Positions 24,295-35,519 of a stretch of DNA of 64,000 nucleotides are shown here, piece after piece. This stretch comes from Linyphia triangularis (lineage: Eukaryota; Arthropoda; Arachnida; Araneae; Linyphiidae), in assembly GCA_963978545.1 (NCBI GenBank), contig OZ021724.1, forward strand, positions 99,518,663 to 99,582,662. The letters are read 5' to 3'. Position numbers and translations under genes: made by a program. Numbering within the stretch: position 1 is the first letter of the stretch; each line of letters opens with the position of its first letter. The notes beneath the pieces are model-generated. The model did no database searches and was not told the DNA's origin. It saw only the letters and a list, made by a program, of their open reading frames with translations.

Positions 24295-25345
24295 CGCATT
24301 TCCTATACTCGCTTATAGTCCGAGAGGCGACTGCAATTTTTGGACCCCATCGAACATCATTCTGAATTTTTTATAGAAATTGGAGAAAAGTGAGTAGATT
24401 ACGAATCCAATGGTCTGCCGTGGCAAATATGACCGAAACGGATCAAAAATCGACTTGGAATAAGTTGAATTATAATCCGATTGCCAAATATGTCATAACT
24501 TGCCAAAAATAGAACAAACTTTTTCATTTGGCAACCCACTGCATTTTGATTTTCAATGAGAAAAAGCTAAAACGATTTCTGATGTCTGGCTCGGAAGACC
24601 TGTATCTTTTAAAAGTAATCCAAATTGGCGACATCAGCTACGTCATCAATGACGTAATGTTTATTGCCAATTTGGCTCATTTGTGAAAGATGCAACTAAG
24701 CCATAGCCCCACATCTGAATCGTCTGCAACCTTTTTTACTGAAAATTAAAGAGTGAGGGTTACCAAACAAAAAACAATGCTCATTATTTAGCAAGTTATG
24801 GCGCATTTGGCAATTGGATTTGGTTCAACTTTTTAAAAGTCTAATTTTTGATCAGTTTCGACCATTTTTGCCACGGCAGATTCGTAATCTACTCACTTTT
24901 CTCCAATTTCTATAAAAAATTCAGAATAATGTTCGATGGATTCCAAAAATTGCAGTCGCCTCTCAGTTTGTTATGTTACAATCTCCTTGCCCAGGGCATT
25001 TAATAACTTATATCGATAAAACCTTAACATTTGGTGGACTTAATTAAGTGGTAAGTGGGTCTTAATTAAATGCCATTAATTTTTTTCATTTAATGTCTAT
25101 CTTTTATAAACTAAAATAAAAATTGTAAAAGGCGAAATCAGGTAGAGCCCCTGCATATGCAATGACAAAAAAATTTCAAATATAAAATAAAAAAATATTA
25201 TACGCCATTTTCGAGTATTTAATTTATGTCATTTTATTAAGTGATCATTTTCGTACCTTTTCACCAAATTTCACTTTTTCATAGGAAGTAGTTTCTAAAT
25301 GCACTGGCCTAGAAGGTTGTAACATAGCGAGTATAGGGAAGGATC
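24295..25345. mobile_element. Family-B DNA transposon interrupted by family A
   Basis: The left end 'cctatactcgct' lies at 24302-24313 and the remainder resumes at 'tgttacaatctcc' after the A copy. The right end is 'gcgagtatagg' near 25329. The A copy splits the terminal repeat itself. This is the second case of A inside B in the window. Confidence 0.78.
24318..24971. mobile_element. Family-A MITE, 654 bp, inside family B
   Basis: The left end GTCCGAGAGGCGACTG is mirrored by CAGTCGCCTCTCAG. The centre at about 24625-24680 carries the CGTCA/TGACG core between GCCAATTTGGC-type arms. The right end departs from the GGAC consensus. Confidence 0.8.
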
Positions 25346-25349
25346 CTCA

Positions 25350-26199
25350 CTTCATCTTCCTCTTAATATATTTTATAATAAATATTTCTAAGCGTGGACA
25401 ATACAGAGTATTTCGTTAAAAAAAAAAAAAAAAAAAAATGGTGTTTGCTTGTAAACAAAGCCAGATGATTGAACACTTTTCCCACTTCCTTTAAAAACAT
25501 ACCAATTCATCTCATGTCAAAATCACACTCCCAAAAACCATGACTTCCTAAACTATTATCCGAGAGAAGTTTTTTTTTTTTAAAAAAAAAAGAAAACATC
25601 GGAAAGCAATCGAACAAAGGGAGGATAAAAGAAAAAAAAAAAAAGAGCGAACTACGTGTAAAAGAGATTTTTTTTTTTTTTTTTTTTATACTCTAATGAT
25701 TTCTTGTGATTTTTCCATTGGTACTGAAACAACGCCGTGAAAATCATATCAAGAAAACGACATGTGGTTGCGAGAAGAAGAAGAAGAAAAAAGAAGAAGA
25801 AGCACAAGCTGCTTTCACTTACCTTTGGGTGAACAAAGAAGAACTAGAAAAAGGCATTTCGAAAATGGGAAGTAACAAACTAATAGGTGCAAAAAAAGAG
25901 AGAGTAAACTATCGAACTTGAAGAGAAGCCAACTGCCCGTGATATATATATATAAAAAAAAAGAAGAAACTACAAAGAAATTAGTTAAGCTTTAGTGCGT
26001 GTGGAGGCGGAAAAATACAGCCACAGGATTCAGTTTGGATGGATAAAAGTATTTTCGAGAAAGACATTTCGAGAAAATGGCAAGTATTTATTCAATTCAG
26101 CATTTATGAATTTTTGTATTCAGTAATTAAAATGTTTGTTTGGATGAAATATTGAGACAGAATTCGTTATTTTGAAATATGGACGTTTGAATTGAGTTT
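25350..26199. other. No gene recognised; low-complexity A, T and GAAGAA tracts
   Basis: A runs near 25420, T runs near 25672 and a purine-rich GAAGAAGAA stretch at 25778-25802. The 71-codon frame across it (25706-25921) is a product of that composition. Confidence 0.45.
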
Positions 26200-26795
26200 A
26201 TTGATTATTTTTGAATTCTTTATATTAATTGGATTTTTTGTGGTGTGTGTGGGTGGATGGTTGGTTGTGTATGTTGATAGCGGGTAAATCTCCGCAGGCC
26301 TAATTAACCCCCTTTCCGTCATTCATTCGGGCTGAAACTTGGCAGATAGATTAGATGTCTATGTATTCTATAAAATTTTGGAGGATGTGACTGTCATTAA
26401 AGGGTTACTTTTATGGAATACTGATAAACCAACTTGCCGTCATCCATTCGTCCTGAAATAGCATTTAACCGATCATTGAAGAAATTCTTACCTGATGCTA
26501 AAATTGTTTTAATAAATAAATAAATAAACTAACGAACCAACCAACAAACAAACAAACAAATTGTTTTAATCAGACTAAGTAAAAGATATCTGGATGTGAA
26601 CGCATAAATTCAGTTTAATTTTTAATTAATAAATTTTAAAAAGTGGTTTACCGCATATTTTGCTGATAGAGATGTTTTTAATACTTAAAATTAGATGCAA
26701 ACACAAAGCATAAAAATGTGTAATGCATATAAAGGACTTAAGTTAAAATCTTGGTTTTCATGTGTTATGTTATTTAAGTTCTAATATATTTTAAG
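26200..26795 (+). mobile_element. Family-E repeat with compound tetranucleotide tract
   Basis: Aligns along the copy at 5985-6612. At 26508-26562 the tetranucleotide site holds consecutive AAAT, AACC-like and AAAC runs, a modest version of the array in the 47 kb copy. Confidence 0.72.
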
Positions 26796-26826
26796 CATTT
26801 TGTATGGAGAAGTTTGTAAAGTGGGA

Positions 26827-27215
26827 GTCCTAGGTAAGATCATACAATACATTCGTTATGTTACAATCTTCTATCCCCGGTGCATTTAGAAACTACTTTC
26901 TATAAAACTTTGAAATGTTTTGAGTTGGTACGAAACAGATCACTCAATGAAAACGTGATAAATTGTTTTCCTTTAATGTCTATCTATTATAAATGAAAAT
27001 TAAAGTAGCAAAAGACAAAACCAGGTGGAGCCACTGTATATGCATTGACGTAAGAATTTCAGATATAAAATAAATATTTTCGAGTTTCTAATTTATATTA
27101 TTTTATTAAGTGGATAATTTTTGTACTTAGTCCCCAAATTTCAAGGTATTTTAGAAAGTAGTTTCTAAATGCACTAGGCTCTAATATTCTAACATAGTGA
27201 GAATAGGGAATGATT
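26827..27215. mobile_element. Family-B DNA transposon, uninterrupted reference copy, about 390 bp
   Basis: Left 'acaatcttct..cc.ggtgcatttagaaactactttct' and right 'agaaagtagtttctaaatgc' are inverted repeats of about 60 bp. The interior includes 'ggtggagccactgtatatgc'. It has no coding sequence and serves to order the pieces of the interrupted copies. Confidence 0.75.
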
Positions 27216-27219
27216 CTTA

Positions 27220-27466
27220 CTATACTATACTTCAACTTAACTAGACATCACTTAGACGGTAGATCGTCACAGTGCTCATAGGTATTTAATCCATTTTGGC
27301 GGAGTGAAGACATAATTCTCGCCAAACCTTATAGCCTTATGTTCTCTATAGGGTTGTGGTTTGGCGAACATTATGCTTTCACGCCGCCAAAATGGATTAA
27401 ATACCTATGAGCACTGTGACGATCTACCGTCTAAGTGATGTCTAGTTAAGTTGAAGTATAGTATAG
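27220..27466. mobile_element. Near-perfect palindromic MITE, 247 bp
   Basis: The first 83 bases from CTATACTATACTTCAACTT are matched without a visible mismatch by the inverse of the end. The arms continue with few mismatches through CGCCAAACC. A TA lies at either border, within a palindromic TATACTATA context. It sits at the very end of the family-B copy. The near identity of arms means it is young or kept identical. Confidence 0.85.
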
Positions 27467-27479
27467 AACTCCTTCTTAA

Positions 27480-28295
27480 TCCAACTTCATCATGAAAGTT
27501 TTTACGAAAAAAAATATGTTTCTTAAACTGTTTTGTGCTTTATGGGACTAGTACTTCCTGTACTCGATATGTTAAATTGCCTATTTTTGATGTACTTTTT
27601 CTTCGAAAGTTCTTAACTCTTATACAAGGTACTGAGGTTAAAGTTTGGTAAAATATAACATCAAGTTTTTTTTTTCTCCAAATTTCAATTAATCTTACGA
27701 TTTTTTTGTTGAATAAAAAACAAATATTTGGTTTATCTTTTTACAAATATTTGGTATTTAAAAATAATTATGAAAGTAACTGGACACATTTTTTAATTTC
27801 AGTTTAATTTGTAGGTTATATACTATAATTTCATAAAAAAAAAATAATGATATATCTTTATTTATTAGTTAGAAAAGGTAGATTGAAGTATAAAATATCA
27901 CGCTTAGGAAAATCAAGGTTAAATCTAAGTCTTATAATTAATAATAGATAGTTTTTTTGTTTTTTTTTCCTTTATGTTTAAACTTGAGCACAAACTGAAG
28001 TAATACATCAATAGAAAGGCCAAAATGCATAAAACAAAATGGAAATAAATTCATAAAATTGAATTTTTTTTAAAGGTGCTGAATCCCAACTGTTAAGTTC
28101 TTCTTTTCGAAGTTTGCAAGAAACAATCTCAAGTAATTGCTGATCGGAATGTCTTGATATCTAAAACAGGATTAATATAAGGACTATTAATATTACAGGA
28201 TAACAGGATTCCGGAATTAATACATCGAATAAAAAAAAGAATGTGGGGACTATAAAGAGTAGCTAATTTAATTGAAAATGAATACATTTTACCTA
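27480..28295. other. No gene recognised
   Basis: AT-rich sequence with T runs. No frame or repeat could be assigned. Confidence 0.4.
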
Positions 28296-28301
28296 TTCCC
28301 A

Positions 28302-29421
28302 TCTATTATAATAAAACAAGCTGTGTGTCTGTCTGTGGTTAAAATTTTAATTAGTAATTTTTTAATTGATTTTTTTAATTATTTTTTTTTTTACAAAGTG
28401 ACTACAACTGAGATAAAGTTTTTTAAATTTTCAACATATGTAATTTTAGCCTTCTAATCACACTTTTGAAAAGCAGTATGTTGAAATTTTAATTAGTTAT
28501 TTATTAATTAATTTTTTTTAATTAATTAATACATATTTTACAAATCGATTTCTAGTAAGGTTACTGCTCTGAAATTTTCAACATAAGTTATTTTGGCCTT
28601 TTAATTGGACTTTTAACAAACAGAATTTTTAATTTGTTCTTTTTTAATTAATTTTTTTTAATTAATTAATTAATTAATAAACATTTTATAAAACGACTAC
28701 TAATAGGGATACAGCTCTGAAATTTTCAAAATAAGTAGTTTTGGTTTTCTAATTGGACTTTTGAAAAATTGAATTTTAAATTTTTATTTAGTTCTTTTTA
28801 ATTATTTTTTGTAATTAATTAATATATATTTTACAAAGCGATTTCTATTAGGGCTACTGCTCTGAAATTTTCAATAAAAGTAGTCTTGGCCTTCTAATCA
28901 GATTTTTGACAAAAAATATGTTAAAATTTTAATTTGTTTTTTAATTAATATTTTCATAAAATGCGACTTCTAATAGGCCTAGAGCTCTGAAAGTTTCTAA
29001 ATGAGTAGTTTTGGCCTTCCAATTTTGCTTTCCATAAACACGTGTTAAAATAATCTTAAAGGGGTGTTGTATTATTATATTAACAGGGATTTTTGTTTCT
29101 CTATTAAGGATTTACGTAGCAATTAGATTTTAGTGAGTGATGCGAGCTTATGCTTACGCAGCAATGCACCTTTCAGCGAGCGAAGCGAGCCTATGTTTGC
29201 ATAGTAATGAATCTTTCAACGAGTGAAGTAAGCCTGTGCTTATATGCCTATGAACTTTTCAGCGAACGAAGCGAGCTCGATTTTGCGTAGCGATGAACCT
29301 TCCTGCTAACGAAGCGCCAAAAACTGGTACCTATACACCAGCGACGGATTTCCGTCGCACAGCTAGCTAAAATATTGCACATGTTAAAAATTTTGTAGTG
29401 AAGCACGGGTATTTAGCCAGT
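28302..29421 (+). mobile_element. Helitron-like element family HEL-a, about 1.1 kb
   Basis: Starts at TCTATTATAATAAAACAAGC, then a CTGT tract, and ends GAAGCACGGGTATTTAGCCAGT, a decayed CTAGT terminus. Inside are about five diverged units of 125-150 bp, each with 'gctctgaaattttcaa' (28566, 28704, 28858 and others), then GAGCGAAGCGAGC-type short repeats at 29175-29315. No Rep-helicase is present. Confidence 0.65.
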
Positions 29422-29424
29422 CCT

Positions 29425-30117
29425 ATATAAAACTGTAAGCAAAAATTCAATTCAATTGAACGGACACTTCGGTAAACAACCACATTCTGATCAGTTTTCT
29501 ACAACTTAATGTTGATAAGTTGACGTAATACAGATTACACAAACTACCTGTTATTAAAACAAACCTTCCCGGATTACGAGAAAAAACTCCTTCTTGGATT
29601 AAAAGCGAATCACTCTGGATTTATAGCCCGTAAAAAGAGAGAGAGAAAAAAAGAGAAAAGACAGCAATCACATCTCGCATGTGACATCTCTCTGGGGAGG
29701 CTGGATAACAAATCGCAGTTCCTTCTCTTCTCCCTTAATTCTTCGGAAAAGTCCTTCTAATGCAATCTGCGAACAATTACGGACAGGGGAGGCCTTTGGG
29801 TAGAACTTCATCCAAATTGATTCCGCGCTTAAAGCGAGTCACCCTTTCGGCCTCCAAGGGCCCGGATTGGGCAGTTGGGGCCTTGAAAGATTGAGGTCCG
29901 AGAATAGAATCGGATGGGATTCATCTGGAAAGTGTACATCAAGCATTCGAGATGTCGCTGTGGGGATTTTTTGTCTATTATGGAACACAGGGTTAAACGA
30001 GGTTTCTTTGTTCAGTTACTAAATATATGTGGACCGTTAAATTTAATTGAACTACAAATGAAGTATAGATTTACTAAATATTTTCATGTGCACATACCAA
30101 ATACTCAAGCATTTTCG
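29425..30117. other. No gene recognised
   Basis: A less AT-rich patch at 29690-29910 reads like unique sequence but has no supported exon. A 109-codon frame (29914-30243) runs into the adjacent MITE and is not a gene. Confidence 0.4.
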
Positions 30118-30121
30118 TTAA

Positions 30122-30856
30122 GGTATCCGACTACGTTCGACACAACTTTTTTGAAAATGGCTTATTTAGTACAGTTTAGGGAAATTTTCGTGAAGTTTAT
30201 AATACAAAAGTCTGTAGTAAAGCAAAAACTAAAGCAAAGATAATTTTTTTTTTATGAAATAATAGCAGTTTAAACAAACTTTAAGACAAATTTACCACAA
30301 AACAAAAACGCGCTACAAAAAAAATCTATCATACATATCACAAATTCCTTTTACAACCATATATTTATGATAGTTGAGACGGCAATGAACCAAAAATCTA
30401 AGAGATATTCTAATTAATTAAAAATAATTTGAGGATTCTACATTGGTATTCATGAATTTTTGTAAAAATTACGTCTAACATTCTAAAAAAAAAACAGCCA
30501 TAAATTAAAAAGTAAATAATGTTAATGTTAAATTTTCCGGTTCATTGCCTTCTTAATATAGTAATTAAAATGTCCACTTTCATTCAGAAATCTAAACAAC
30601 TTTTTGTGAAATCATGTTTTGCGAGCACAACATTTAACGAAAAATTCATTTTCCAGAAAACACGTTTAAAGTTTTCATTTTATGTATAACTTTATGTACA
30701 TACATTTATATTTAACTTTATAACTTCACTTCTGATTAACGCACATAAAAAGTAAAGTCTTTTTCAGAAAGCTAAAATTGTGGACAAAAAAGTTAAAGAA
30801 TAAAAATAAAATGGAAAATTTCTTCAAGATTGACCTTTTCAACGTAGTTGGATACC
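30122..30856. mobile_element. piggyBac-like MITE, TTAA target duplication (copy 5, 735 bp)
   Basis: TTAA at 30118-30121 and 30857-30860. The ends are AGGTATCCGACTACGTTCG and, inverted, CAACGTAGTTGGATACCT. It shares only the first bases with the other TTAA MITEs, so it is a separate subfamily. Confidence 0.83.
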
Positions 30857-31029
30857 TTAAATAAATTATAATAGACCGATAGACTCTTTAGATCAATTGT
30901 ATTGGGCAGATACACTTTAGATATCCTCTATTATGTAGGTATGTATACTTTTCAGATAGACTTTATTAGATAGATATACTCTTTGGATATATTCTACTAG
31001 CTGAATATCCGTCTACGAGTTTTATCATG

Positions 31030-31620
31030 TGCATTTTAACAATCAATAGGTATTCATACATTCCTCATCTTGGGTGTTCGATCCCGTTTCGACCTCTGAA
31101 AATTGTACTTTTGTTTCGAGTTTTATAATTATGAATATATTGGAAGTAAAGTGTAGGGATATTATTAACACATGAAACGTTTTGATCTCGTTGGTTGGTT
31201 GTATTCAGATTATCTGGCAACACGAGGGCTATAATGCGCCGAAACATTCGTCATTAGACAAGCCAAAATACATTTACAAACACCCATGCCTAACACGGGA
31301 CTCGGAACCCTCAACCTCGCGGTCTAGAAGCTAGCACGCTAACCACTACACCGTTTGGTCGGCTGAACGTTTTGATCCCATTTCGACCCTTTAAAATTAA
31401 TTAATCGGAATAGAAAGCGCTTACTTTTTCTATGCTTAGCTTTGCTGATATTTGTACCAAATTACTGATATATGACAACGTTGGAAGTAAAATTCTTCTG
31501 GAACGTTTAGATCCCTTTCGACTCTTTAAAATTAGTTAAACGATATTGGAATAGCTTAGTTTATTGCCAGATGTATCAAATTGCAGAATTGTGACTTTTC
31601 TTAATATGAGACATTGCGCT
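31030..31620 (-). mobile_element. HEL-b unit remnants interrupted by SINE2
   Basis: The flanks of the SINE read as reverse complements of the 148 bp HEL-b unit: 'gaacgtttagatccctttcg' near 31500 and a similar block near 31075. At least three diverged units remain. No terminus is seen. Confidence 0.6.
31188..31365 (-). mobile_element. tRNA-derived SINE (SINE2), copy 2
   Basis: Same head, body and GTTG tail as the copy at 15756-15935. AACGTTTTGATC is duplicated at 31176-31187 and 31366-31377. Box B has changes relative to copy 1. Confidence 0.92.
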
Positions 31621-31624
31621 GTAC

Positions 31625-31775
31625 CTCGTATCGAAAGTTTCGCCAAAAAAATCGCCGAACTGGCGTTTTTTTTGACTTGGCGAAACTATAAAAACGAAAA
31701 CGATAAATTACACTAATCCCTTACAAATACAAATGTTACATTAAGAGTCATTGAAAGCAGTTCCACATCTCTAGT
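31625..31775 (-). mobile_element. Family-D fragment
   Basis: Contains a GCCAAA/ TTGGCG pair and 'aatgttacattaagagtcattgaaagc..ttccacatc', the reversed left end of family D. Confidence 0.5.
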
Positions 31776-31904
31776 TCTTTTACAAAAGGGGCAATTTCTC
31801 AAAATGATCGTCTTCATAGGACTCATCGACGGGAGATAGAAACACGTGAAAGATTGTTCTGCCAATTTTGGTCTCAAAAACGAGTAAACATGATAGAAAG
31901 TATA

Positions 31905-32320
31905 AACTGGAGAGGGACTGTAAGTTTAGATAACCCATCGAACACCATTATGAATTTTTTATAGAATGGGGAGAAAAGTGAGTACATTACGAATCCACTG
32001 GTCTGCCGTGACAAAACTGGCCGAAACTGGACGAAAATCGACTTTAAACGAGTTGAAATAAATCCGATTGCCAAATGTACCATCACTTGCCAAATAATGA
32101 GCATTCTTTTTTATTTGTAACCCATTGCTCGTTAATTTTCAATCAAGAAGTTTGCAGACGATTCTGATGTCTGGCGACGGCTTACTTACATCATAAACAA
32201 ATGAGCCAAGTTGGCAATAAATATTACGTCACTGATGACGAAACTGCTGTCGCCAATTTTGCTTAATTTTTTTAGCACTTTTTCTTGTAAAATACCTAAG
32301 CTTGCAGTCGCCTCTCTGAC
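31905..32320. mobile_element. Family-A MITE with internal deletion; likely founder of the adjacent satellite
   Basis: The left arm is ordinary family A. The right arm is cut down to the centre plus 'cttgcagtcgcctctctgac'. This shortened right part, starting 'aaatgagccaagttggc', is exactly the first half of the satellite unit that follows. Confidence 0.75.
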
Positions 32321-35069
32321 CAAGATTCTTTTATCGATCTTGGGATGCCCAGTAGAATTGTTTCTTTCCTAAATTCGATTTAAACAAATGAGCCAAGTTG
32401 GCAATAAATATTACGTCACTGATGACGAAACTGCTGTCGCCAATTTTGCTTAATTTTTTTAGCACTTTTTCTTGTAAAATACCTAAGCTTGCAGTCGCCT
32501 CTCTGACCAAGAGTCTTTTATCGATCTTGGGATGCCCAGCAGAATTGTTTCTTTCCTAAATTCGATTTAAACAAATGAGTCAAGTTGGCAATAAATATTA
32601 CGTCACTGATGACGAAACTGCTGTCGCCAATTTGGCTTAATTTTTTTAGCACTTTTTCTTGTAAAATACCTAAGCTTGCAGTCGCCTCTCTGACCAAGAG
32701 TCTTTTATCGATCTTGGGATGCCCAGTAGAATTGTTTCTTTCCTAAATTCGATTTAAATAAATGAGTCAAGTTGGCAATAAATATTACGTCACTGATGAC
32801 GAAACTGCTGTCACCAATTTTGTTTAATTTTTTTAGCACTTTTTCTTGTAAAATACCTAAGCTTGCATTCGCCTCTCTGACCAAGAGTCTTTTATCGATC
32901 TTGGGATGCCCAGTAGAATTGTTTCTTTCCTAAATTCGATTTAAATAAATGAGCCAAGTTGGCAATAAATATTACGTCACTGATGACGAAACTGCTGTCG
33001 CCAATTTGGCTTAATTTTTTTAGCACTTTTTCTTGTAAAATACCTAAGCTTGCAGTCGCCTCTCTGACCAAGATTCTTTTATCGATCTTGGGATGCCCAG
33101 TAGAATTGTTTCTTTCCTAAATTTGATTTAAATAAATGAGCCAAGTTGGCAATAAATAATACGTCACTGATGACGAAACTGCTGTCGCCAATTTGGCTTA
33201 ATTTTTTTAGCACTTTTTCTTGTAAAATACCTAAGCTTGCAGTCGCCTCTCTGACCAAGAGTCTTTTATCGATCTTGGGATGCCCAGCAGAATTGTTTCT
33301 TTCCTAAATTCGATTTAAACAAATGAGTCAAGTTGGCAATAAATATTACGTCACTGATGACGAAACTGCTGTCGCCAATTTGGCTTAATTTTTTTAGCAC
33401 TTTTTCTTGTAAAATACCTAAGTCTTTTATCGATCTTGGGATGCCCAGTAGAATTGTTTCTTTCCTAAATTCGATTTAAACAAATGAGTCAAGTTGGCAA
33501 TAAATATTACGTCACTGATGACAAAACTGCTGTCGCCAATTTGGCTTAATTTTTTTAGCACTTTTTCTTGTAAAATACCTAAGCTTGCAGTCGCCTCTCT
33601 GAAAAAGAGTCTTTTATCGATCTTGGGATGCCCAGTAGAATTGTTTCTTTCCTAAATTCGATTTAAACAAATGAGTCAAGTTGGCAATAAATATTACGTC
33701 ACTGATGATGAAACTGCTGTCGCCAATTTGTCTTAATTTTTTTAGCACTTTTTCTTGTAAAATACCTAAGTCTTTTATCGATCTTGGGATGCCCAGTAGA
33801 ATTGTTTCTTTCCTAAATTCGATTTAAACAAATGAGTCAAGTTGGCAATAAATATTACGTCACTGATGACGAAACTGCTGTCGCCAATTTGGCTTAATTT
33901 TTTTAACACTTTTTCTTGTAAAATACCTAAGCTTGCAGTCGCCTCTCTGACCAAGAGTCTTTTATCGATCTTGGGATGCCCAGCAGAATTGTTTCTTTCC
34001 TAAATTCGATTTAAACAAATGAGTCAAGTTGGCAATAAATATTACGCCACTGATGACGAAACTGCTGTCACCAATTTTGCTTAATTTTTTTAGCACTTTT
34101 TCTTGTAAAATACCTAAGCTTGCATTCGCCTCTCTGACCAAGAGTCTTTTATCGATCTTGGGATGCCCAGCAGAATTGTTTCTTTCCTAAATTCGATTTA
34201 AACAAATGAGTCAAGTTGGCAATAAATATTACGTCACTGATGACGAAACTGCTGTCGCCAATTTGGCTTAATTTTTTTAGCACTTTTTCTTGTAAAATAC
34301 CTAAGTCTTTTATCGATCTTGGGATGCCCAGTAGAATTGTTTCTTTCCTAAATTCGATTTAAACAAATGAGTCAAGTTGGCAATAAATATTACGTCACTG
34401 ATGACAAAACTGCTGTCGCCAATTTGGCTTAATTTTTTTAGCACTTTTTCTTGTAAAATACCTAAGCTTGCAGTCGCCTCTCTGAAAAAGAGTCTTTTAT
34501 CGATCTTGGGATGCCCAGTAGAATTGTTTCTTTCCTAAATTCGATTTAAACAAATGAGTCAAGTTGGCAATAAATATTACGTCACTGTTGATGAAACTGC
34601 TGTCGCCAATTTGTCTTAATTTTTTTAGCACTTTTTCTTGTAAAATACCTAAGTCTTTTATCGATCTTGGGATGCCCAGTAGAATTGTTTCTTTCCTAAA
34701 TTCGATTTAAACAAATGAGTCAAGTTGGCAATAAATATTACGTCACTGATGACGAAACTGCTGTCGCCAATTTTGCTTAATTTTTTTAGCACTTTTTCTT
34801 GTAAAATACCTAAGCTTGCAGTCGCCTCTCTGACCAAGAGTCTTTTATCGATCTTGGGATGCCCAGCAGAATTGTTTCTTTCCTAAATTCGATTTAAACA
34901 AATGAGTCAAGTTGGCAATAAATATTACGCCACTGATAACGAAACTGCTGTCGCCAATTTGGCTTAATTTTTTTAGCACTTTTTCTTGTAAAATACCTAA
35001 GCTTGCAGTCGCCTCTCTGACCAAGCGTCTTTTATCGATCTTGGGATGCCCAGTAGAATTGTTTCTTCC
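32195..35069 (+). repeat. 187 bp satellite array, 16 units, with an 883 bp higher-order repeat
   Basis: The marker TTGGCAATAAATA starts at 32211, 32399, 32585, 32772, 32959, 33146, 33333, 33494, 33681, 33842, 34029, 34216, 34377, 34564, 34725 and 34912. Steps are 186-188, or 161 where 26 bases including 'cttgcagtcgcctctctgac' are missing. The order 161-187-161-187-187 from 33333 is repeated from 34216, with the same variant bases in corresponding units, giving an 883 bp higher-order unit. The first half of each unit is family-A sequence; the second half ('tcttttatcgatcttgggat' to 'ttcgatttaaa') is not. It ends 14 bp before the LTR array. Confidence 0.96.
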
Positions 35070-35083
35070 CATTTGATAAAGTT

Positions 35084-35410
35084 TGTGGCGGCTCGAGCAA
35101 ACTGATCTTGCTGCGCGTCAGTATTATTTGCGGCGCGTCAAAACAAAAAGAGCTGACCTTGTGAAACCCTCCTTCAAGAAGAAGAGCACATATGCAAATA
35201 AACTTCCCTATATAAGAAGATTCAAATGTTAGCTTTGCTCTCTTTCTCTGCCACGCCAGCCTGGGTGTTGTGCTTCATCTGTCTAATCTGGAATGTCAAA
35301 AATGTTACCTTGCTAGAATTGATTTTAAAGTTTTAACTTAATAATTGTTTTTAAATAAAAATATAAAAAGTTCCGTAAGTTTTATCAATTCCTCATCCCA
35401 ACACTCTACA
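35084..35410 (+). repeat. LTR 1 of the tandem gypsy element
   Basis: Starts TGTGGCGGC and ends CTCTACA. TATATAAG at 35209-35216 is the likely promoter TATA box, and AATAAA at 35354-35359 the likely poly(A) signal, which places R between them. The 5' flank AGTT is the target duplication. Confidence 0.95.
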
Positions 35411-35413
35411 GAT

Positions 35414-35428
35414 TGGTGACTCTCGAAA
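35414..35428 (+). other. Primer binding site, copy 1
   Basis: TGGTGACTCTCG starts three bases after the LTR, the usual place and start (TGG, pairing with a tRNA CCA end) for minus-strand DNA priming. The tRNA species is not assigned. Copy 2 has the same site at 39861-39875. Confidence 0.7.
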
Positions 35429-35519
35429 AAGAACTTTTATCCTGGAAAAAAGCAGCTTTCTGATACCTTGGAGATTGGAGTGTTTGGTGAAAACTTAAAC
35501 GTCGGAATTTTCTAAAAAG

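Noticed and set aside
29914..30243. 109-codon protein
   Set aside because: The frame crosses the TTAA border of a MITE and has no domain or exon signals.
32195..35069. CRISPR array
   Set aside because: Units are 187 bp without short repeats and unique spacers, and the DNA is eukaryotic.
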